Shown here: one piece after another, positions 16,162 through 25,567 of the stretch
Layout: every line of letters begins with the position of its first letter
Numbering within the stretch: position 1 is the stretch's first letter
Assembly (NCBI GenBank): GCA_002497895.1
Contig: DAFD01000091.1
Span: 1-34,403 of the forward strand
Source of the DNA: Euryarchaeota archaeon UBA175
Lineage (GTDB): Archaea > Thermoplasmatota > Poseidoniia > Poseidoniales > Thalassarchaeaceae
Length of the DNA stretch: 34,403 bases
Direction of reading: 5' to 3'
Made by a program: the position numbers and the translations under genes
The notes under the pieces: generated by a model
Database searches by the model: none
Told to the model about the DNA's origin: nothing
What the model saw: only the letters and a program-made list of their open reading frames with translations

Positions 16162-19100
16162 CACTTACCACCCCCGAGGGCGTCATCGAGAACCTTAGTG
16201 ATGTCGAATGGTAGACCCTTGCGACTACGCGCTGGGTCGATTCCATCCTCACCATACTCGAATTGGATGATTCGGTCAGCAGTGTTACGAACCGATCCAA
16301 ACCCATCATTGGCGACCTTGAGGTCGTCCATTGCGTTGATCAGCCGGCGCTGCATGTAACCTGACTTTGAGGTTCGAACCGCAGTGTCGACAAGCGACTC
16401 ACGTCCGGAGACTGAGAGCATGAAGAACTCTGTAGGCTCGAGTCCCTTCTTGAAGGAAGAAGCGACGAATCCCTTCTCCTCAGCACCCTTCACTCCACGA
16501 GGGAAGTGAGAGAGAACACGGTCTTGGTAACCACGCTCAAGGCGCTTTCCACGAACCTTTGGCTGACCGATAGAACCTGCCATCATAGCTAGGTTGTCCA
16601 TCGAACCACGAGCTCCTGAGGTTGCCATGAGGACAGCCGAGTTATCGTCTCCAAGGTAGGTCTTCGCAACGTTACCTGATTCAGCCTTAGCAGAATCGAG
16701 AATCTGCAGGATATTCTCCTCAAGAGTCTCTATTGGTGTTCGACCAGGGCGAGTCTCATAGCGTCGACCATCTTTACCGAACTTTTCGAGTTCAGCATCA
16801 ACTTCTTCGCTTGCGCGCGAATTGATTTCTACGATTTCCGCCTTTGCCACTGCAGGTAGATCTTCGTCGTCAATTCCTGTGGTAAAACCACTCGAGGTGC
16901 AAATCGCGATGGTCATCTTTGTCATGCGGTTGATGAACTCTGCACCGCTGTTGGTACCATGAGTCTGTACAACCGCATCAAGTAGACGTCCATCTTCTGC
17001 ACCGATTCCGCGCTTGTCGATAGTGCCACTGACGCTTCCGTCTGAGGTGACCTTGACTTGGTCGCCGCTTCGGCTTGTGTACTCTAGTTTGAAGCCAGCT
17101 GGAACAATAAGACCCAGAAGATCGGAGCCGAGATATCCAACGACTCCACTCTTACTGGTGGTTTCAGCAGGAAGTTCTCCATCCCAAGCGACTGATCCTA
17201 GAATTTCCATGGCGAGAACCTTCGGGATGATTCTCTCGCCGTGAGTCAGCAGGTATGCACCAGAAATGTGATCGTGGATTCCACCGATGACTGCACCTCC
17301 GTATCGAGGTGTGATGATATGCTCCTGTACACGCATCAGAATCTTGGCCTCAGCGCGTGCCTCTTCGGACTGGATGACGTGGAGGTTCATCTCGTCACCG
17401 TCGAAGTCAGCGTTGTATGGAGTACAATCGGCGAGGTTGAAGCGGAACGTCTTCCCAGCCATTACACGGACTTCGTGGACAAGCATCGACATTCTGTGCA
17501 ACGATGGCTGCCGGTTGAAGATCGCGACATCGCCATCGATTAGGTGGCGCTCGACAATTACTCCAGGGCGAGGGTTTCCATCCCTATCGTAAGTTGACAG
17601 ACGGTCTTCGACCTCAGTGCGGTAGACTTCCTCGCTCTGTTCATCTGCGATAGACGGACTGCCACAGTGAGGGCAGTTCACTTCGAGGTGATCTGGCAAG
17701 TATTCGTCAGGGTGGTTCTGCTCCCAGACCCAACGCTGGTGGATAGTTGCAGCTGGGTCGTCTTCAGCGAGAGGTCGACCGTTAGCATCCTCTCCTCGTA
17801 GATTCGAGATGGTAGATTCAAGGTCGACCGACCAAATTTCTTCCAATTCTCCGAGTTCTGTTCGGCGCATCTGCTTCATCAGCTCGAGGCCTGGAAGGAA
17901 GTTTGGTGCTGGAAGCACAGTATTCAGATCTGGTCGGTATCCTACGTATGGCTCGTCCTCGCTGCCTGAGTGGCAGTCTGGGTTGAGGCATCGGAATCCA
18001 GCCCAAATGTACTTCGTTCGGTCGGTAATTCGAACGCGGAAGTTGTCACCACGGATGATGTAATTCACACCAGGGTGAACATCAGGTCCGCGCAGAATCA
18101 TTCGGCGAAGTTGTTCGCGATTTCTGCTTGTAGCACGGATTGGAACTGTGAGTTCCTTCGCCGTGTGTACTGGTACACCAACCTCGTTGATTCCGAGGTT
18201 AGGATCTGGGCTGATGACTGTTCGAGCGCAGAAGTTCACGCGCTTTCCAGAAAGGTTGCTACGGAAGCGACCTTCCTTGCCCTTCAAGCGCTGTGAAAGT
18301 GTCTTGAGAGGACGACCGGAGCGGTGTCGAGCGGGTGGAATTCCACTAGTCTGGTTATCGAAGTAAGTAGTGACGTGGTACTGAAGCAATTCCCACAAGT
18401 CCTCGACAATCAGTTGTGGTGCACCAGCGTCACGGTTCTCACGTAGACGCTGATTGATTCGCAGGACGTCGACCAACTTGTGAGTCAAGTCATCCTCGGA
18501 ACGATCGCCGCTATCGAGTGTAATCGAAGGACGGACGGTAATCGGAGGAACTGGTAGAACCTTCATGATTGACCATTCTGGACGGCTTGATTCACTGTCC
18601 ATTCCTAGGAATATCAGGTGCTGGTCAGGAATCTTCTCGAGCCACTCACGGATATCACGAGCGTTCAACTTGTGCTCACCCTTGTCGGACTTCTTCTCCT
18701 TGAAGGTGGTAGGCTTGTCGAGCATGATCTTGCCTTGCTCAGACCCACAGTGCATGCATATAGCGCGCTTGGCGCTTGAGCACTCCTTCTCAATTTCCTT
18801 GATGATCTTCTTGAATTCAGTCGAGCCAACTCCGTGCTTGCGCATTACGTCGTATACTCGGTCTCGGTAGTAGTCCTGCTCGGACTTTTCTGGGTCGAGG
18901 GGGTGAGTGTCGGTTGCGCTGTGTAGCAGAATGTGGCTGCACTCATTGCAGGTAGACTTCAGTGAGGTCTTGATTAGCATCGTGAATCCGATGTGCATCA
19001 CTGGAAGCTCAAGTGCGATGTGACCGAAGTGACTCGGGCACTCGTCGTGCTTATTCCCGCAGGTCTCACAACGGATTCCAGGGTCGATAACACCCATCTT

Positions 19101-19262
19101 AGGGTCCATCAGACCTTGCTTGTATGCGTGACCGTCGTCCTTGTAGGTATCAGCAGTCTTCACCTCGACGGCCGACATCTTGCGGATCTCATTTGGATCC
19201 ATCAAGCTGAATTTTATCGAATCGATCCTCTTAGGGATTTGGGCTACTCCACGGGCGCTCAT
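16161..19262 (-). CDS. rpoA1: DNA-directed RNA polymerase subunit A' (Rpo1N)
   Basis: The N-terminal two thirds of the largest RNA polymerase subunit, 1033 aa, longer than the 870-900 aa of many archaea. It has the zinc-binding clusters C65-x2-C68-x6-C75-x2-H78 and C105-x2-C108 with a later C-M-H-C. It also has the conserved [19 protein letters not shown] and the Mg-binding N-A-D-F-D-G-D-E-M (about residue 615). A split between A' and A'' is standard for archaea. Start and stop overlap neighbours by one to four bases (ATGA with rpoB), so the operon is translationally coupled. Confidence 0.98.
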   Translation of the reverse strand: MSARGVAQIPKRIDSIKFSLMDPNEIRKMSAVEVKTADTYKDDGHAYKQGLMDPKMGVIDPGIRCETCGNKHDECPSHFGHIALELPVMHIGFTMLIKTSLKSTCNECSHILLHSATDTHPLDPEKSEQDYYRDRVYDVMRKHGVGSTEFKKIIKEIEKECSSAKRAICMHCGSEQGKIMLDKPTTFKEKKSDKGEHKLNARDIREWLEKIPDQHLIFLGMDSESSRPEWSIMKVLPVPPITVRPSITLDSGDRSEDDLTHKLVDVLRINQRLRENRDAGAPQLIVEDLWELLQYHVTTYFDNQTSGIPPARHRSGRPLKTLSQRLKGKEGRFRSNLSGKRVNFCARTVISPDPNLGINEVGVPVHTAKELTVPIRATSRNREQLRRMILRGPDVHPGVNYIIRGDNFRVRITDRTKYIWAGFRCLNPDCHSGSEDEPYVGYRPDLNTVLPAPNFLPGLELMKQMRRTELGELEEIWSVDLESTISNLRGEDANGRPLAEDDPAATIHQRWVWEQNHPDEYLPDHLEVNCPHCGSPSIADEQSEEVYRTEVEDRLSTYDRDGNPRPGVIVERHLIDGDVAIFNRQPSLHRMSMLVHEVRVMAGKTFRFNLADCTPYNADFDGDEMNLHVIQSEEARAEAKILMRVQEHIITPRYGGAVIGGIHDHISGAYLLTHGERIIPKVLAMEILGSVAWDGELPAETTSKSGVVGYLGSDLLGLIVPAGFKLEYTSRSGDQVKVTSDGSVSGTIDKRGIGAEDGRLLDAVVQTHGTNSGAEFINRMTKMTIAICTSSGFTTGIDDEDLPAVAKAEIVEINSRASEEVDAELEKFGKDGRRYETRPGRTPIETLEENILQILDSAKAESGNVAKTYLGDDNSAVLMATSGARGSMDNLAMMAGSIGQPKVRGKRLERGYQDRVLSHFPRGVKGAEEKGFVASSFKKGLEPTEFFMLSVSGRESLVDTAVRTSKSGYMQRRLINAMDDLKVANDGFGSVRNTADRIIQFEYGEDGIDPARSRKGLPFDITKVLDDALGGGK

Positions 19263-22200
19263 CTTTGGTCCTCCAGTTCAAGTCGCATAGCAACTCCAAG
19301 ACTTTTCATTTCGTCCAGAAGTAGCTTGAATGCGTAGGAAGTCTGTACCGAATGCACATCTGCTCGGTCACCACATACAGGGCACACTGGAGTGCGCCTC
19401 TTCCAATCATAGTAAGCGATGTGACCACAACCACTGTTGTTACACACCATCAGTGGCCAGCCGTCAGACTCGTCAAGTAGTCTGTCCTTGATGACCATCG
19501 AGGCTCCGTGCGCAATCAGACAATCGCGCTCCATTTCTCCGAATCGTAGACCACCCTGTCGTGCACGACCCTCGGTTGGTTGACGGGTGAGAATCTGCAC
19601 ACGACCGCGACTGCGGGCGTGCAACTTACTGCTCACCAAGTGATGCAATCGCTGGTAGAAGATGACTCCAGTGAAGATGTCAGCAGTGAATGCCTCTCCA
19701 GTCTCCCCACTGACCATCGGTTCACGACCAGTGTGCGCGAGACCATTTCGCAGCAAGCCTGAGCGGAGTGACTCTTCCTTCTCTCCACTAAAGGCAGTAC
19801 CATCGATTTTGCGTCCTTCCATTGCTCCGACCTTGCCGCCGATCATCTCAAGGACGTGGGCGACGGTCATTCGCGATGGAATCGCGTGAGGATTGATGAT
19901 GAGATCAGGGACGATTCCATCGGTGGTGAATGGCATATCCTTCTCGTCGACAAGGCGACCAATGATACCCTTCTGTCCGTGACGACTGGCGAATTTGTCA
20001 CCAAGTTCAGGGATCTTTTCAGTTCGCAGAGAAATGCGGCAAAGAAGACCAGAATCGAGCGACTCGGTGACAAACACATTGTCGACCCAGCCAGACTCCC
20101 CGTTTCTGACCATCATAGAGGACTCACGGCGTTCCTGAGCTTGCAGGAAGTGACCATGTGACTCCTCAAGGAATCGAGGAGGACTGGTCTTACCAACAAG
20201 CACGCTAGTCTCTCCGCCTACGCTTGAGAGGTGAGTCTCAGGAGTAGGGAGACCGTCACGCTCGAGGTGAGTATATTTCTCCCATGACTTCATTCCCTTG
20301 ACCTCGTCAAGTCCTGTTCCTGGAATCTCGATTTGCTCCTTTTGGCCGCCTGGGAATTGCTTGTTTTCAGCATTATATGTGCGGATGAAGGATGAGCGGG
20401 CGAGCGAACGCTCAACTGCAGCTCGGTTAATGACCACGGCGTCTTGCATGTTGTAGCCGTGGTGGCTGAGAATCGCGACCACGAAATTCTGGCCACCAGG
20501 GCGCTGAGCGAAGTTCGTTGTCTTCATCGAACGAGTACCGACAATCGACTGCTGAGGATAATGCATTACGTGCATACGTGTGTCAGGGCGCAAACGGTAA
20601 TTGGCGCTCGGTAGGCCAAGGCTCTGCTTGACCATCGCAGTACCACCGGTAACTCTCGGCGTGGAATTGTGTTCCGGATATGGAACAAGGGATGCACAAA
20701 CTCCGAGAATGAGTTGCGGATCAATCTCCACGTGCGTGTAGACGAGGACAGTATTGTTCCTCTTCTGCTTTCGGCGGAGAGTATCAACATCCTCTTGGTA
20801 GTACTTTAGAGGAACACTGAACTCTTCGAAAACCGCGTCACCATTAGGCAACTTGACCTCGACGCGGAGTTCAGCCTCAGTGATTTGTTCTTGTCCAAGG
20901 TTAACCCATTCCACTGCTGCTGGATTGATTGGTCGACCGTGTTCTGGCGATTCCATAGGTAGATCGAATGGACGAGGAGCGACAAGAAGGTCTTCTTCCT
21001 CTTCAGCGTCGACCCACTCAACGACTCCGTTTGCGACGAGATCGTTGAAGGTCCATTCGCCGGAGCGAATGAACTCTAGGTGTTCCTTTGAGAGTGTCAG
21101 ATCACCATCGTCAAGGACGAGGAGAGGGCGCAGGATTCGCCCTCGATCGGTGTTGATGAAAATGTCACGGTTCGCACCATCGTGACGGATACTGACCTCT
21201 GATCGGATCCTTCCTTGTCGGCGTCGGCGCTTGAATTGGTTAACCAACTTCGCCGCATTCTTGTGCAGACCGAAGATGTCTCCGTTTACGTGGACACGAG
21301 ATCCCTCGGCCCAGCCAGATGGAGATGAGTCAACACCAGCTTCTCGAAGGAGTTCCTTGACGTCGTCTTCGCGGACTTCTTCGGAGACGTCGATCATCTG
21401 AGCAGCGTTCTTCACAAGACCGCAGTTCTGACCCTCAGGAGTCTCGTTTGGACAGAGTCGGCCCCAATGTGTAGGGTGCAGGTCACGAGCCTCGAAGTGA
21501 GGTTGGCTGCGGACCAGTGGGCTGGTCACGCGACGCATATGTGATAGTGCTGCGAGGTAAGTAGTACGGTCGAGTAGTTGACTGACACCCGATCGGCCAC
21601 CAACCCAGTTGCCAGTTGCAAGCGCGTGCATGATCTTCTGTGTCAGCACGTCAGGTCGTAGGCAGGCGTTGATTCGCAACTCGCGCTTGCGGTTGTGATG
21701 ACGCTCTAGTTGGTACTTGAGGTCACGAGCGAGTTGTTGTAGACTGACGCGGAAAAGGTCCTCGACTAGATCTCCAGCAAGACGAACACGCTTGTTTGCG
21801 TAGTGGTCCTTGTCGTTAGGATCACGGTTAGTGATAGCCATCTCAAGGACTTGGCGGACGATGCGTCCGAGGAAAACTGCCTTCTTCTCGCGATACTCGG
21901 GTCCAGAACCGAGGTGAGGAAGAAGTTCCTTGTCGAGGAGGTTCTGGATTCGAGCCTCACGGTATTCCTTCTGCTGACCAGCAGCGAACTTCTTCTCGAG
22001 CCACTGTAGAGCCTCTTCAGAGGTCTCGACATTGTATTCTTCGTTGTCCTTGACCTCATTGAGGTTGGCAACTGTGTACTTCATCGCCTCTGCAGGACCT
22101 GCAATCGCGGTGAAAATCTCCTTGTCGTTCTCCATACCTAGAGAACGCATTAGTAGAACGACTGGGATTGGCGTAGTTCCCGCACTTGGGATCTTAACCA

Positions 22201-22945
22201 TCAGCATTCCATCGCGGCGCTTCTCAATATTGAGAGGCTTGCGAACACCGTCTTTCTGCGAGAAGATTTTGGCGACTTCAGTCTCGTGAGCGTACTTCTT
22301 GTTCTTCTCAACAGTAACTCGGTTAGGTGCTAGATCTTCCATCGAGATGAGGACACGCTCGGTTCCGTTAATGATGAAATAGCCGCCTGGATCCAAAGGG
22401 TCCTCACCGGCTCGGCGCAAGAGTTCAGTCAAACGGTCTGCGTCCTCAGCCGAAGTCTGAGGCGAGAGTTTGCGGTCTGCATCTCCACAGAGATGAGAGA
22501 TGTGGTCGGAGTGCAGGTTGCACTGACCAGAGCGAACCATGATCGGCAGGTTACCGACGTGGACGCGATCTTCGATATCCGGGACTGGCTTGTCGTCACG
22601 GATTATCTGGAAATCAAGGTAGACTGGGGAATAGTAAGTCAACTTACGAAGACGACACTCCAGCGGAGTTGCTGGATGCTCGGCTCCATTGGCCTCACGA
22701 ATGGTTGGGCGGCCAAGATGAATATTCTTCATTCGGATGACAATCTCATGGTCTAGAACGTCGAGTTTGATGATTCCACCATCATCATCCTCGACGGGTT
22801 CGTCGGTTCCGATGCGAATGTTACGGACGATTTTCTCCATCCGGCTTAGTTTTCCATCGGTGGATGGAATACAGTCGTTATACGATGCGAGCTGGTGATT
22901 GACCAGACTTCTTTGCTGAAAGTAACTCTCTACAATTTCCTTCAT
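19259..22945 (-). CDS. rpoB: DNA-directed RNA polymerase subunit B (Rpo2), unsplit
   Basis: At 1228 aa this is the undivided second-largest subunit, unlike the B'/B'' split of methanogens and haloarchaea. Signatures are H-P-T-H-W-G-R-L-C-P-N-E-T-P-E-G, G-Y-N-M-Q-D-A-V-V-I-N, G-D-K-F-A-S-R-H-G-Q-K-G, and near the C-terminus a zinc ribbon with C-N-N-S-G-C-G-H and C-P-V-C-G. Starts M-K-E-I-V-E-S-Y-F. The Shine-Dalgarno AAGGAG overlaps the rpoH stop codon. Confidence 0.98.
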   Translation of the reverse strand: MKEIVESYFQQRSLVNHQLASYNDCIPSTDGKLSRMEKIVRNIRIGTDEPVEDDDGGIIKLDVLDHEIVIRMKNIHLGRPTIREANGAEHPATPLECRLRKLTYYSPVYLDFQIIRDDKPVPDIEDRVHVGNLPIMVRSGQCNLHSDHISHLCGDADRKLSPQTSAEDADRLTELLRRAGEDPLDPGGYFIINGTERVLISMEDLAPNRVTVEKNKKYAHETEVAKIFSQKDGVRKPLNIEKRRDGMLMVKIPSAGTTPIPVVLLMRSLGMENDKEIFTAIAGPAEAMKYTVANLNEVKDNEEYNVETSEEALQWLEKKFAAGQQKEYREARIQNLLDKELLPHLGSGPEYREKKAVFLGRIVRQVLEMAITNRDPNDKDHYANKRVRLAGDLVEDLFRVSLQQLARDLKYQLERHHNRKRELRINACLRPDVLTQKIMHALATGNWVGGRSGVSQLLDRTTYLAALSHMRRVTSPLVRSQPHFEARDLHPTHWGRLCPNETPEGQNCGLVKNAAQMIDVSEEVREDDVKELLREAGVDSSPSGWAEGSRVHVNGDIFGLHKNAAKLVNQFKRRRRQGRIRSEVSIRHDGANRDIFINTDRGRILRPLLVLDDGDLTLSKEHLEFIRSGEWTFNDLVANGVVEWVDAEEEEDLLVAPRPFDLPMESPEHGRPINPAAVEWVNLGQEQITEAELRVEVKLPNGDAVFEEFSVPLKYYQEDVDTLRRKQKRNNTVLVYTHVEIDPQLILGVCASLVPYPEHNSTPRVTGGTAMVKQSLGLPSANYRLRPDTRMHVMHYPQQSIVGTRSMKTTNFAQRPGGQNFVVAILSHHGYNMQDAVVINRAAVERSLARSSFIRTYNAENKQFPGGQKEQIEIPGTGLDEVKGMKSWEKYTHLERDGLPTPETHLSSVGGETSVLVGKTSPPRFLEESHGHFLQAQERRESSMMVRNGESGWVDNVFVTESLDSGLLCRISLRTEKIPELGDKFASRHGQKGIIGRLVDEKDMPFTTDGIVPDLIINPHAIPSRMTVAHVLEMIGGKVGAMEGRKIDGTAFSGEKEESLRSGLLRNGLAHTGREPMVSGETGEAFTADIFTGVIFYQRLHHLVSSKLHARSRGRVQILTRQPTEGRARQGGLRFGEMERDCLIAHGASMVIKDRLLDESDGWPLMVCNNSGCGHIAYYDWKRRTPVCPVCGDRADVHSVQTSYAFKLLLDEMKSLGVAMRLELEDQR

Positions 22946-22958
22946 TTTCTCAACTCCT

Positions 22959-23546
22959 TCAAGCGCTCTCCACGATTAGTCGGTAAGCAGTGCTTGAGCC
23001 AGCTGCTCGGCTATATCGCACCACTCTGACAATTCTATTTGTCAGCCAGCCAGCAGGAAGATCGTCGGCTTCTGCCTCGATATGTTCCTTGATGGCTTGG
23101 ACTGCTGGGTCAGTGATGAGGATCTTGGGGAGTAATTCCTTGGCGATACGAGTGCCTCCCTCGTTATCTGGGACTTCAAGTCCCCAAGGAGCGAGAGATT
23201 CTGCTTCTTTGTCGGAATCCACCAATTCATGGTGAGGGACAAGGAAGTGGTTGAGGACGTTGAACCGGGCATCACCCTGAGGGATGTCCATGAGTTCGAG
23301 TGCCTTGCGAGAAATTGTAATTCGGCCGGAACGGCTTCGGCGACGGGAAGTGTTGTGTTCCCTGATGATGGACATGATATTCTCGAGTGTCGCATCACTC
23401 GTTGAGAGGCCGGTTTTCTCTGCGACCTCCTCAACTGTCATTCGCTTGATTGCATCCATGTTTGCGTCGTCGGCGAGTTTGTGAGCATGATCGGTATCAA
23501 TACCCAACTCGACTAGACGCTTCTTTGTTGAACTCTTTACTGCCAT
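22959..23546 (-). CDS. rpoH: DNA-directed RNA polymerase subunit H (Rpo5) with N-terminal HhH-like extension
   Basis: At 195 aa it is more than twice the length of usual archaeal RpoH (about 75-85 aa). The C-terminal half is RpoH: F-N-V-L-N-H-F-L-V-P-H-H-E-L-V, L-P-K-I-L-I-T-D-P-A-V-Q-A-I, and the end V-R-Y-S-R-A-A-G-S-S-T-A-Y-R-L-I-V. Before it stand about 60 residues resembling a helix-hairpin-helix domain (V-K-S-S-T-K-K-R-L-V-E-L-G-I ... A-H-K-L-A-D-D) and a basic linker R-R-R-S-R-S-G-R. The HhH-like part is about 50 % identical by eye to the first 40 residues of RpoA''. RpoH and RpoB form the jaw/lobe near downstream DNA, so an added DNA-binding module there is plausible. First protein gene of the rpo operon. 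Confidence 0.94.
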   Translation of the reverse strand: MAVKSSTKKRLVELGIDTDHAHKLADDANMDAIKRMTVEEVAEKTGLSTSDATLENIMSIIREHNTSRRRSRSGRITISRKALELMDIPQGDARFNVLNHFLVPHHELVDSDKEAESLAPWGLEVPDNEGGTRIAKELLPKILITDPAVQAIKEHIEAEADDLPAGWLTNRIVRVVRYSRAAGSSTAYRLIVESA

Positions 23547-23567
23547 TCGCGCCGCCCCCGGACCCAG

Positions 23568-23596
23568 AAAAACCGCTAGCCTGAGGCTTTGTCAGG
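23568..23596 (-). terminator. possible terminator after tRNA-Lys
   Basis: Immediately 3' of the tRNA on the minus strand is a five-base-pair hairpin (CCTGA ... TCAGG), then CTAGCGG and TTTTT. T-runs end archaeal transcripts. It lies only 22-50 bases before rpoH, so it might also attenuate read-through into the rpo operon. Confidence 0.35.
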
Positions 23597-23670
23597 CGGG
23601 CCTGGGGGGATTCGAACCCCCGGCCACCGGGTTAAAAGCCCGGCGCTCTACCTGACTAAGCTACAGGCCC
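23597..23670 (-). tRNA. tRNA-Lys (anticodon TTT)
   Basis: The minus strand folds into a full cloverleaf. The acceptor arms are GGGCCTG and CAGGCCC; the D arm is GCTT ... GAGC; the anticodon stem CCGGG/CCCGG encloses CTTTTAA, so the anticodon is TTT. A five-base variable loop follows, then the T arm GGGGG-TTCGAAT-CCCCC. The discriminator is G. CCA is not encoded. There is no intron. It lies 50 bases upstream of rpoH on the same strand. Confidence 0.96.
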
Positions 23671-23707
23671 ATGGCTAATGCTGGGCTCTCCGCCGACCGA
23701 GGGGGTG

Positions 23708-23716
23708 TTTAAGAAA
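23708..23716 (-). promoter_or_regulatory. TATA-like element of tRNA-Lys (and possibly the rpo operon)
   Basis: On the minus strand TTTCTTAAA lies about 40 bases before the tRNA 5' end in otherwise GC-rich DNA. No other TATA-like element was seen between the tRNA and rpoH. Confidence 0.35.
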
Positions 23717-23719
23717 GTG

Positions 23720-23754
23720 ACGGTCTATGCATAGCATAGGCACGGCTGGACCGT
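23720..23754. repeat. inverted repeats in the tRNA-Lys / methyltransferase-BirA divergent region
   Basis: ACGGTC (23720-23725) and GACCGT (23749-23754) face each other across a loop that itself holds the perfect ten-base palindrome CTATGCATAG (23725-23734). It could be a regulator site shared by the divergent units; no known operator is matched. Confidence 0.3.
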
Positions 23755-23800
23755 TAGCCCCCCTCGGGGACGGGGAGGGCGAATCCCAAGTCTGGGCTGG

Positions 23801-23810
23801 TATGAATAAA
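23801..23810 (+). promoter_or_regulatory. TATA-like element before the methyltransferase-BirA fusion
   Basis: TATGAATAAA lies about 20 bases before the GTG start at 23827. The transcript would be leaderless or begin just inside the frame. Confidence 0.3.
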
Positions 23811-23826
23811 GGTTTGCGAATTAGGG

Positions 23827-25212
23827 GTGATTACGCTGGGATTCGATAAAATTGAACGGGAGATTGAGATTTCATCTACCGGTCGAAGTATGGCTGTAGG
23901 ATTCAAAATTCCGTCCGGTGAGGTGATCGAACTCACGATTCCTCCGACTGTTTACCCCCCTCGCCGAGACACTCGCTTGATGTTAGATGGTCTGGCCCGT
24001 TTGACGTGCCCTCCAGGGCATCTCGTCGAAGTTGGTTGCGGCTCAGGAGCAATCTCAATCGCTATGGCTCTCGTTGGATGGAAAGTATCTGCTTTCGACA
24101 TCAATCCTATCGCGGTTGCAGCGACCCGAGGTAACGCTATCGAGGCCGGAGTTACCGAATCTATTCGCGTTGAGGAGAGCGGTGTCGGAGAAGAAGGTTG
24201 GAAGATCCCTTCCGACGCCGACGTCATAGTTTGGAATTTACCATATCTCGACCCTGCCGTTGAGGAAGGGGTGAGTCTTGGCCCTTTGGAGGAAGCTGCT
24301 CTGGGCGACGAAGGAGAACTAGGTTGGTCTCATATTCTACTGGAGTCATTGAGTGAGGGCGAATCTCGAAACAAGACTTTCATTCTACTTTTCCGAACAG
24401 ACCCCGAATCACTGAGTTCGCCGATTGATTGGAGTCTCAAAGGATGGTCCTCTCGTCGTCTAGCAATAGAGAGAGTCGGTGATGAGACACTTGAGACTGT
24501 GGCCTTTTGGAGACCAGGGGATACTGCAGAAGCACATTATCTCGAAGAGTCTGATTCAACAATGGATGATGCACGCGCGTTACCCAATGAAGGATGGCAA
24601 AGAATCAGAGCAGGAATTCAACAATCGGGACGGGGGCGAAGGGGCTCACAATGGCAATCCAAAGAAGGTGATTTGACTGCAACTTGGAGTCTTAATCAAT
24701 CGGTATTGAACGATCGATCTCCTGGCCTATTGCAGGTCGCTGTTGGTGCGTGCGTGGCCGATGCTCTCTCAATGGATTTGAAGTGGCCGAATGATCTATT
24801 GATTGACGGCCGGAAGGCTGGCGGGATTCTCGTCGAATCAAGTTCACTAGACGGCCGTGTAAGAATTGGAATTGGACTGAATCAAAATCCCTCAAATGTC
24901 GAAGGTCGAGATGTAGCAGGTTGGACTGAATCCATTGGAGATATTGATGACGTAAGTGCTTTCGAAATCGTTGACGCGGCAATCGCTTCCATCCTCGATG
25001 ATTCAGTTCCTATCGCAACCCCTGAATCTTCTCAATTGCAAAGAGGCTCCTGGACTGCGATGTCAAGAGCCCTGTCTAGGGGGGCAGAAGCCACCCGTAC
25101 AGACGTACCTGTGAGAATAGCAGGGCTCAAGGAATCGGGTGCACTTGTCGCGATAGCAGGTTCAGAATTACTTGTAATCGACGATGTCGGAGAATTAGTC
25201 ATCTCTTTCTGA
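23827..25212 (+). CDS. birA: fusion of HemK2-type methyltransferase and biotin-protein ligase
   Basis: Two enzymes in one 461-residue frame. Residues 1 to about 235 are a class I SAM-dependent methyltransferase. V-Y-P-P-R-R-D-T-R-L-M-L-D precedes the SAM loop V-E-V-G-C-G-S-G (67-74), then D-I-N-P, and N-L-P-Y at 137-140 stands where glutamine/lysine-modifying HemK-type enzymes have N-P-P-Y. Residues about 236-461 are biotin ligase: E-S-D-S-T-M-D-D-A, G-R-G-R-R-G (268-273), K-W-P-N-D (319-323), G-G-I-L-V-E and a C-terminal SH3-like part. The ligase makes biotinyl-AMP and loads it on a carboxylase carrier. There is no N-terminal HTH, so it is not a repressor. GTG 23827 is used; ATG 23893 is an alternative but removes the first strands. 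Confidence 0.87.
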   Translation: MITLGFDKIEREIEISSTGRSMAVGFKIPSGEVIELTIPPTVYPPRRDTRLMLDGLARLTCPPGHLVEVGCGSGAISIAMALVGWKVSAFDINPIAVAATRGNAIEAGVTESIRVEESGVGEEGWKIPSDADVIVWNLPYLDPAVEEGVSLGPLEEAALGDEGELGWSHILLESLSEGESRNKTFILLFRTDPESLSSPIDWSLKGWSSRRLAIERVGDETLETVAFWRPGDTAEAHYLEESDSTMDDARALPNEGWQRIRAGIQQSGRGRRGSQWQSKEGDLTATWSLNQSVLNDRSPGLLQVAVGACVADALSMDLKWPNDLLIDGRKAGGILVESSSLDGRVRIGIGLNQNPSNVEGRDVAGWTESIGDIDDVSAFEIVDAAIASILDDSVPIATPESSQLQRGSWTAMSRALSRGAEATRTDVPVRIAGLKESGALVAIAGSELLVIDDVGELVISF

Positions 25213-25510
25213 CCGGACGAGGCAGTCCCAGTCGCTCGCGTACAAGCCTAATCTTACCCGAGGAAGTTTTGGTGCAGACACCTTCGGTAGCTTCCATAAT
25301 TTCTCTAGTAGAATCGTAATCATCAAGCCCGACCTTGAGAATGAGTAGAGCAGATTCAGAATCGCTACGCATGTCAAACATTCTGAAACTAATTGGACTC
25401 AGAATCTCTCCTATTCTCGACTCGCACTCAGCACGACTCAGTCCCGCACCATTTACCTCTACTCCGACCCATCGGTGCTTCCCGCGAGCAGCCTTGCTGG
25501 GTTTGGGCAT
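25199..25510 (-). CDS. rnp2: RNase P protein subunit Pop5-like (Rnp2)
   Basis: A 103-residue basic protein: K-H-R-W-V-G-V-E-V near the start, a central V-x-L-D-D-Y-D-S segment, and a C-terminal C-T-K-T-S-S-G-K-I-R-L-V-R-E-R-L. Archaeal Pop5 begins with R-x-R-Y-I-x-F-E-V and ends with a T-x-G-V-S-G-T-I-K/R-x-x-R motif, so topology and ends agree. Pop5 helps the RNase P RNA cleave tRNA leaders. The match is at motif level only, so moderate confidence. The 3' end overlaps the convergent fusion gene by 14 bases, and the gene follows the FtsZ-like gene on the same strand. Confidence 0.5.
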   Translation of the reverse strand: MPKPSKAARGKHRWVGVEVNGAGLSRAECESRIGEILSPISFRMFDMRSDSESALLILKVGLDDYDSTREIMEATEGVCTKTSSGKIRLVRERLGLPRPVRKR

Positions 25511-25567
25511 ACATCGGCGAAGAGGTCCTCGCTTAACGAATTCTCGCCTACTTAGTAGCCGACGAGG

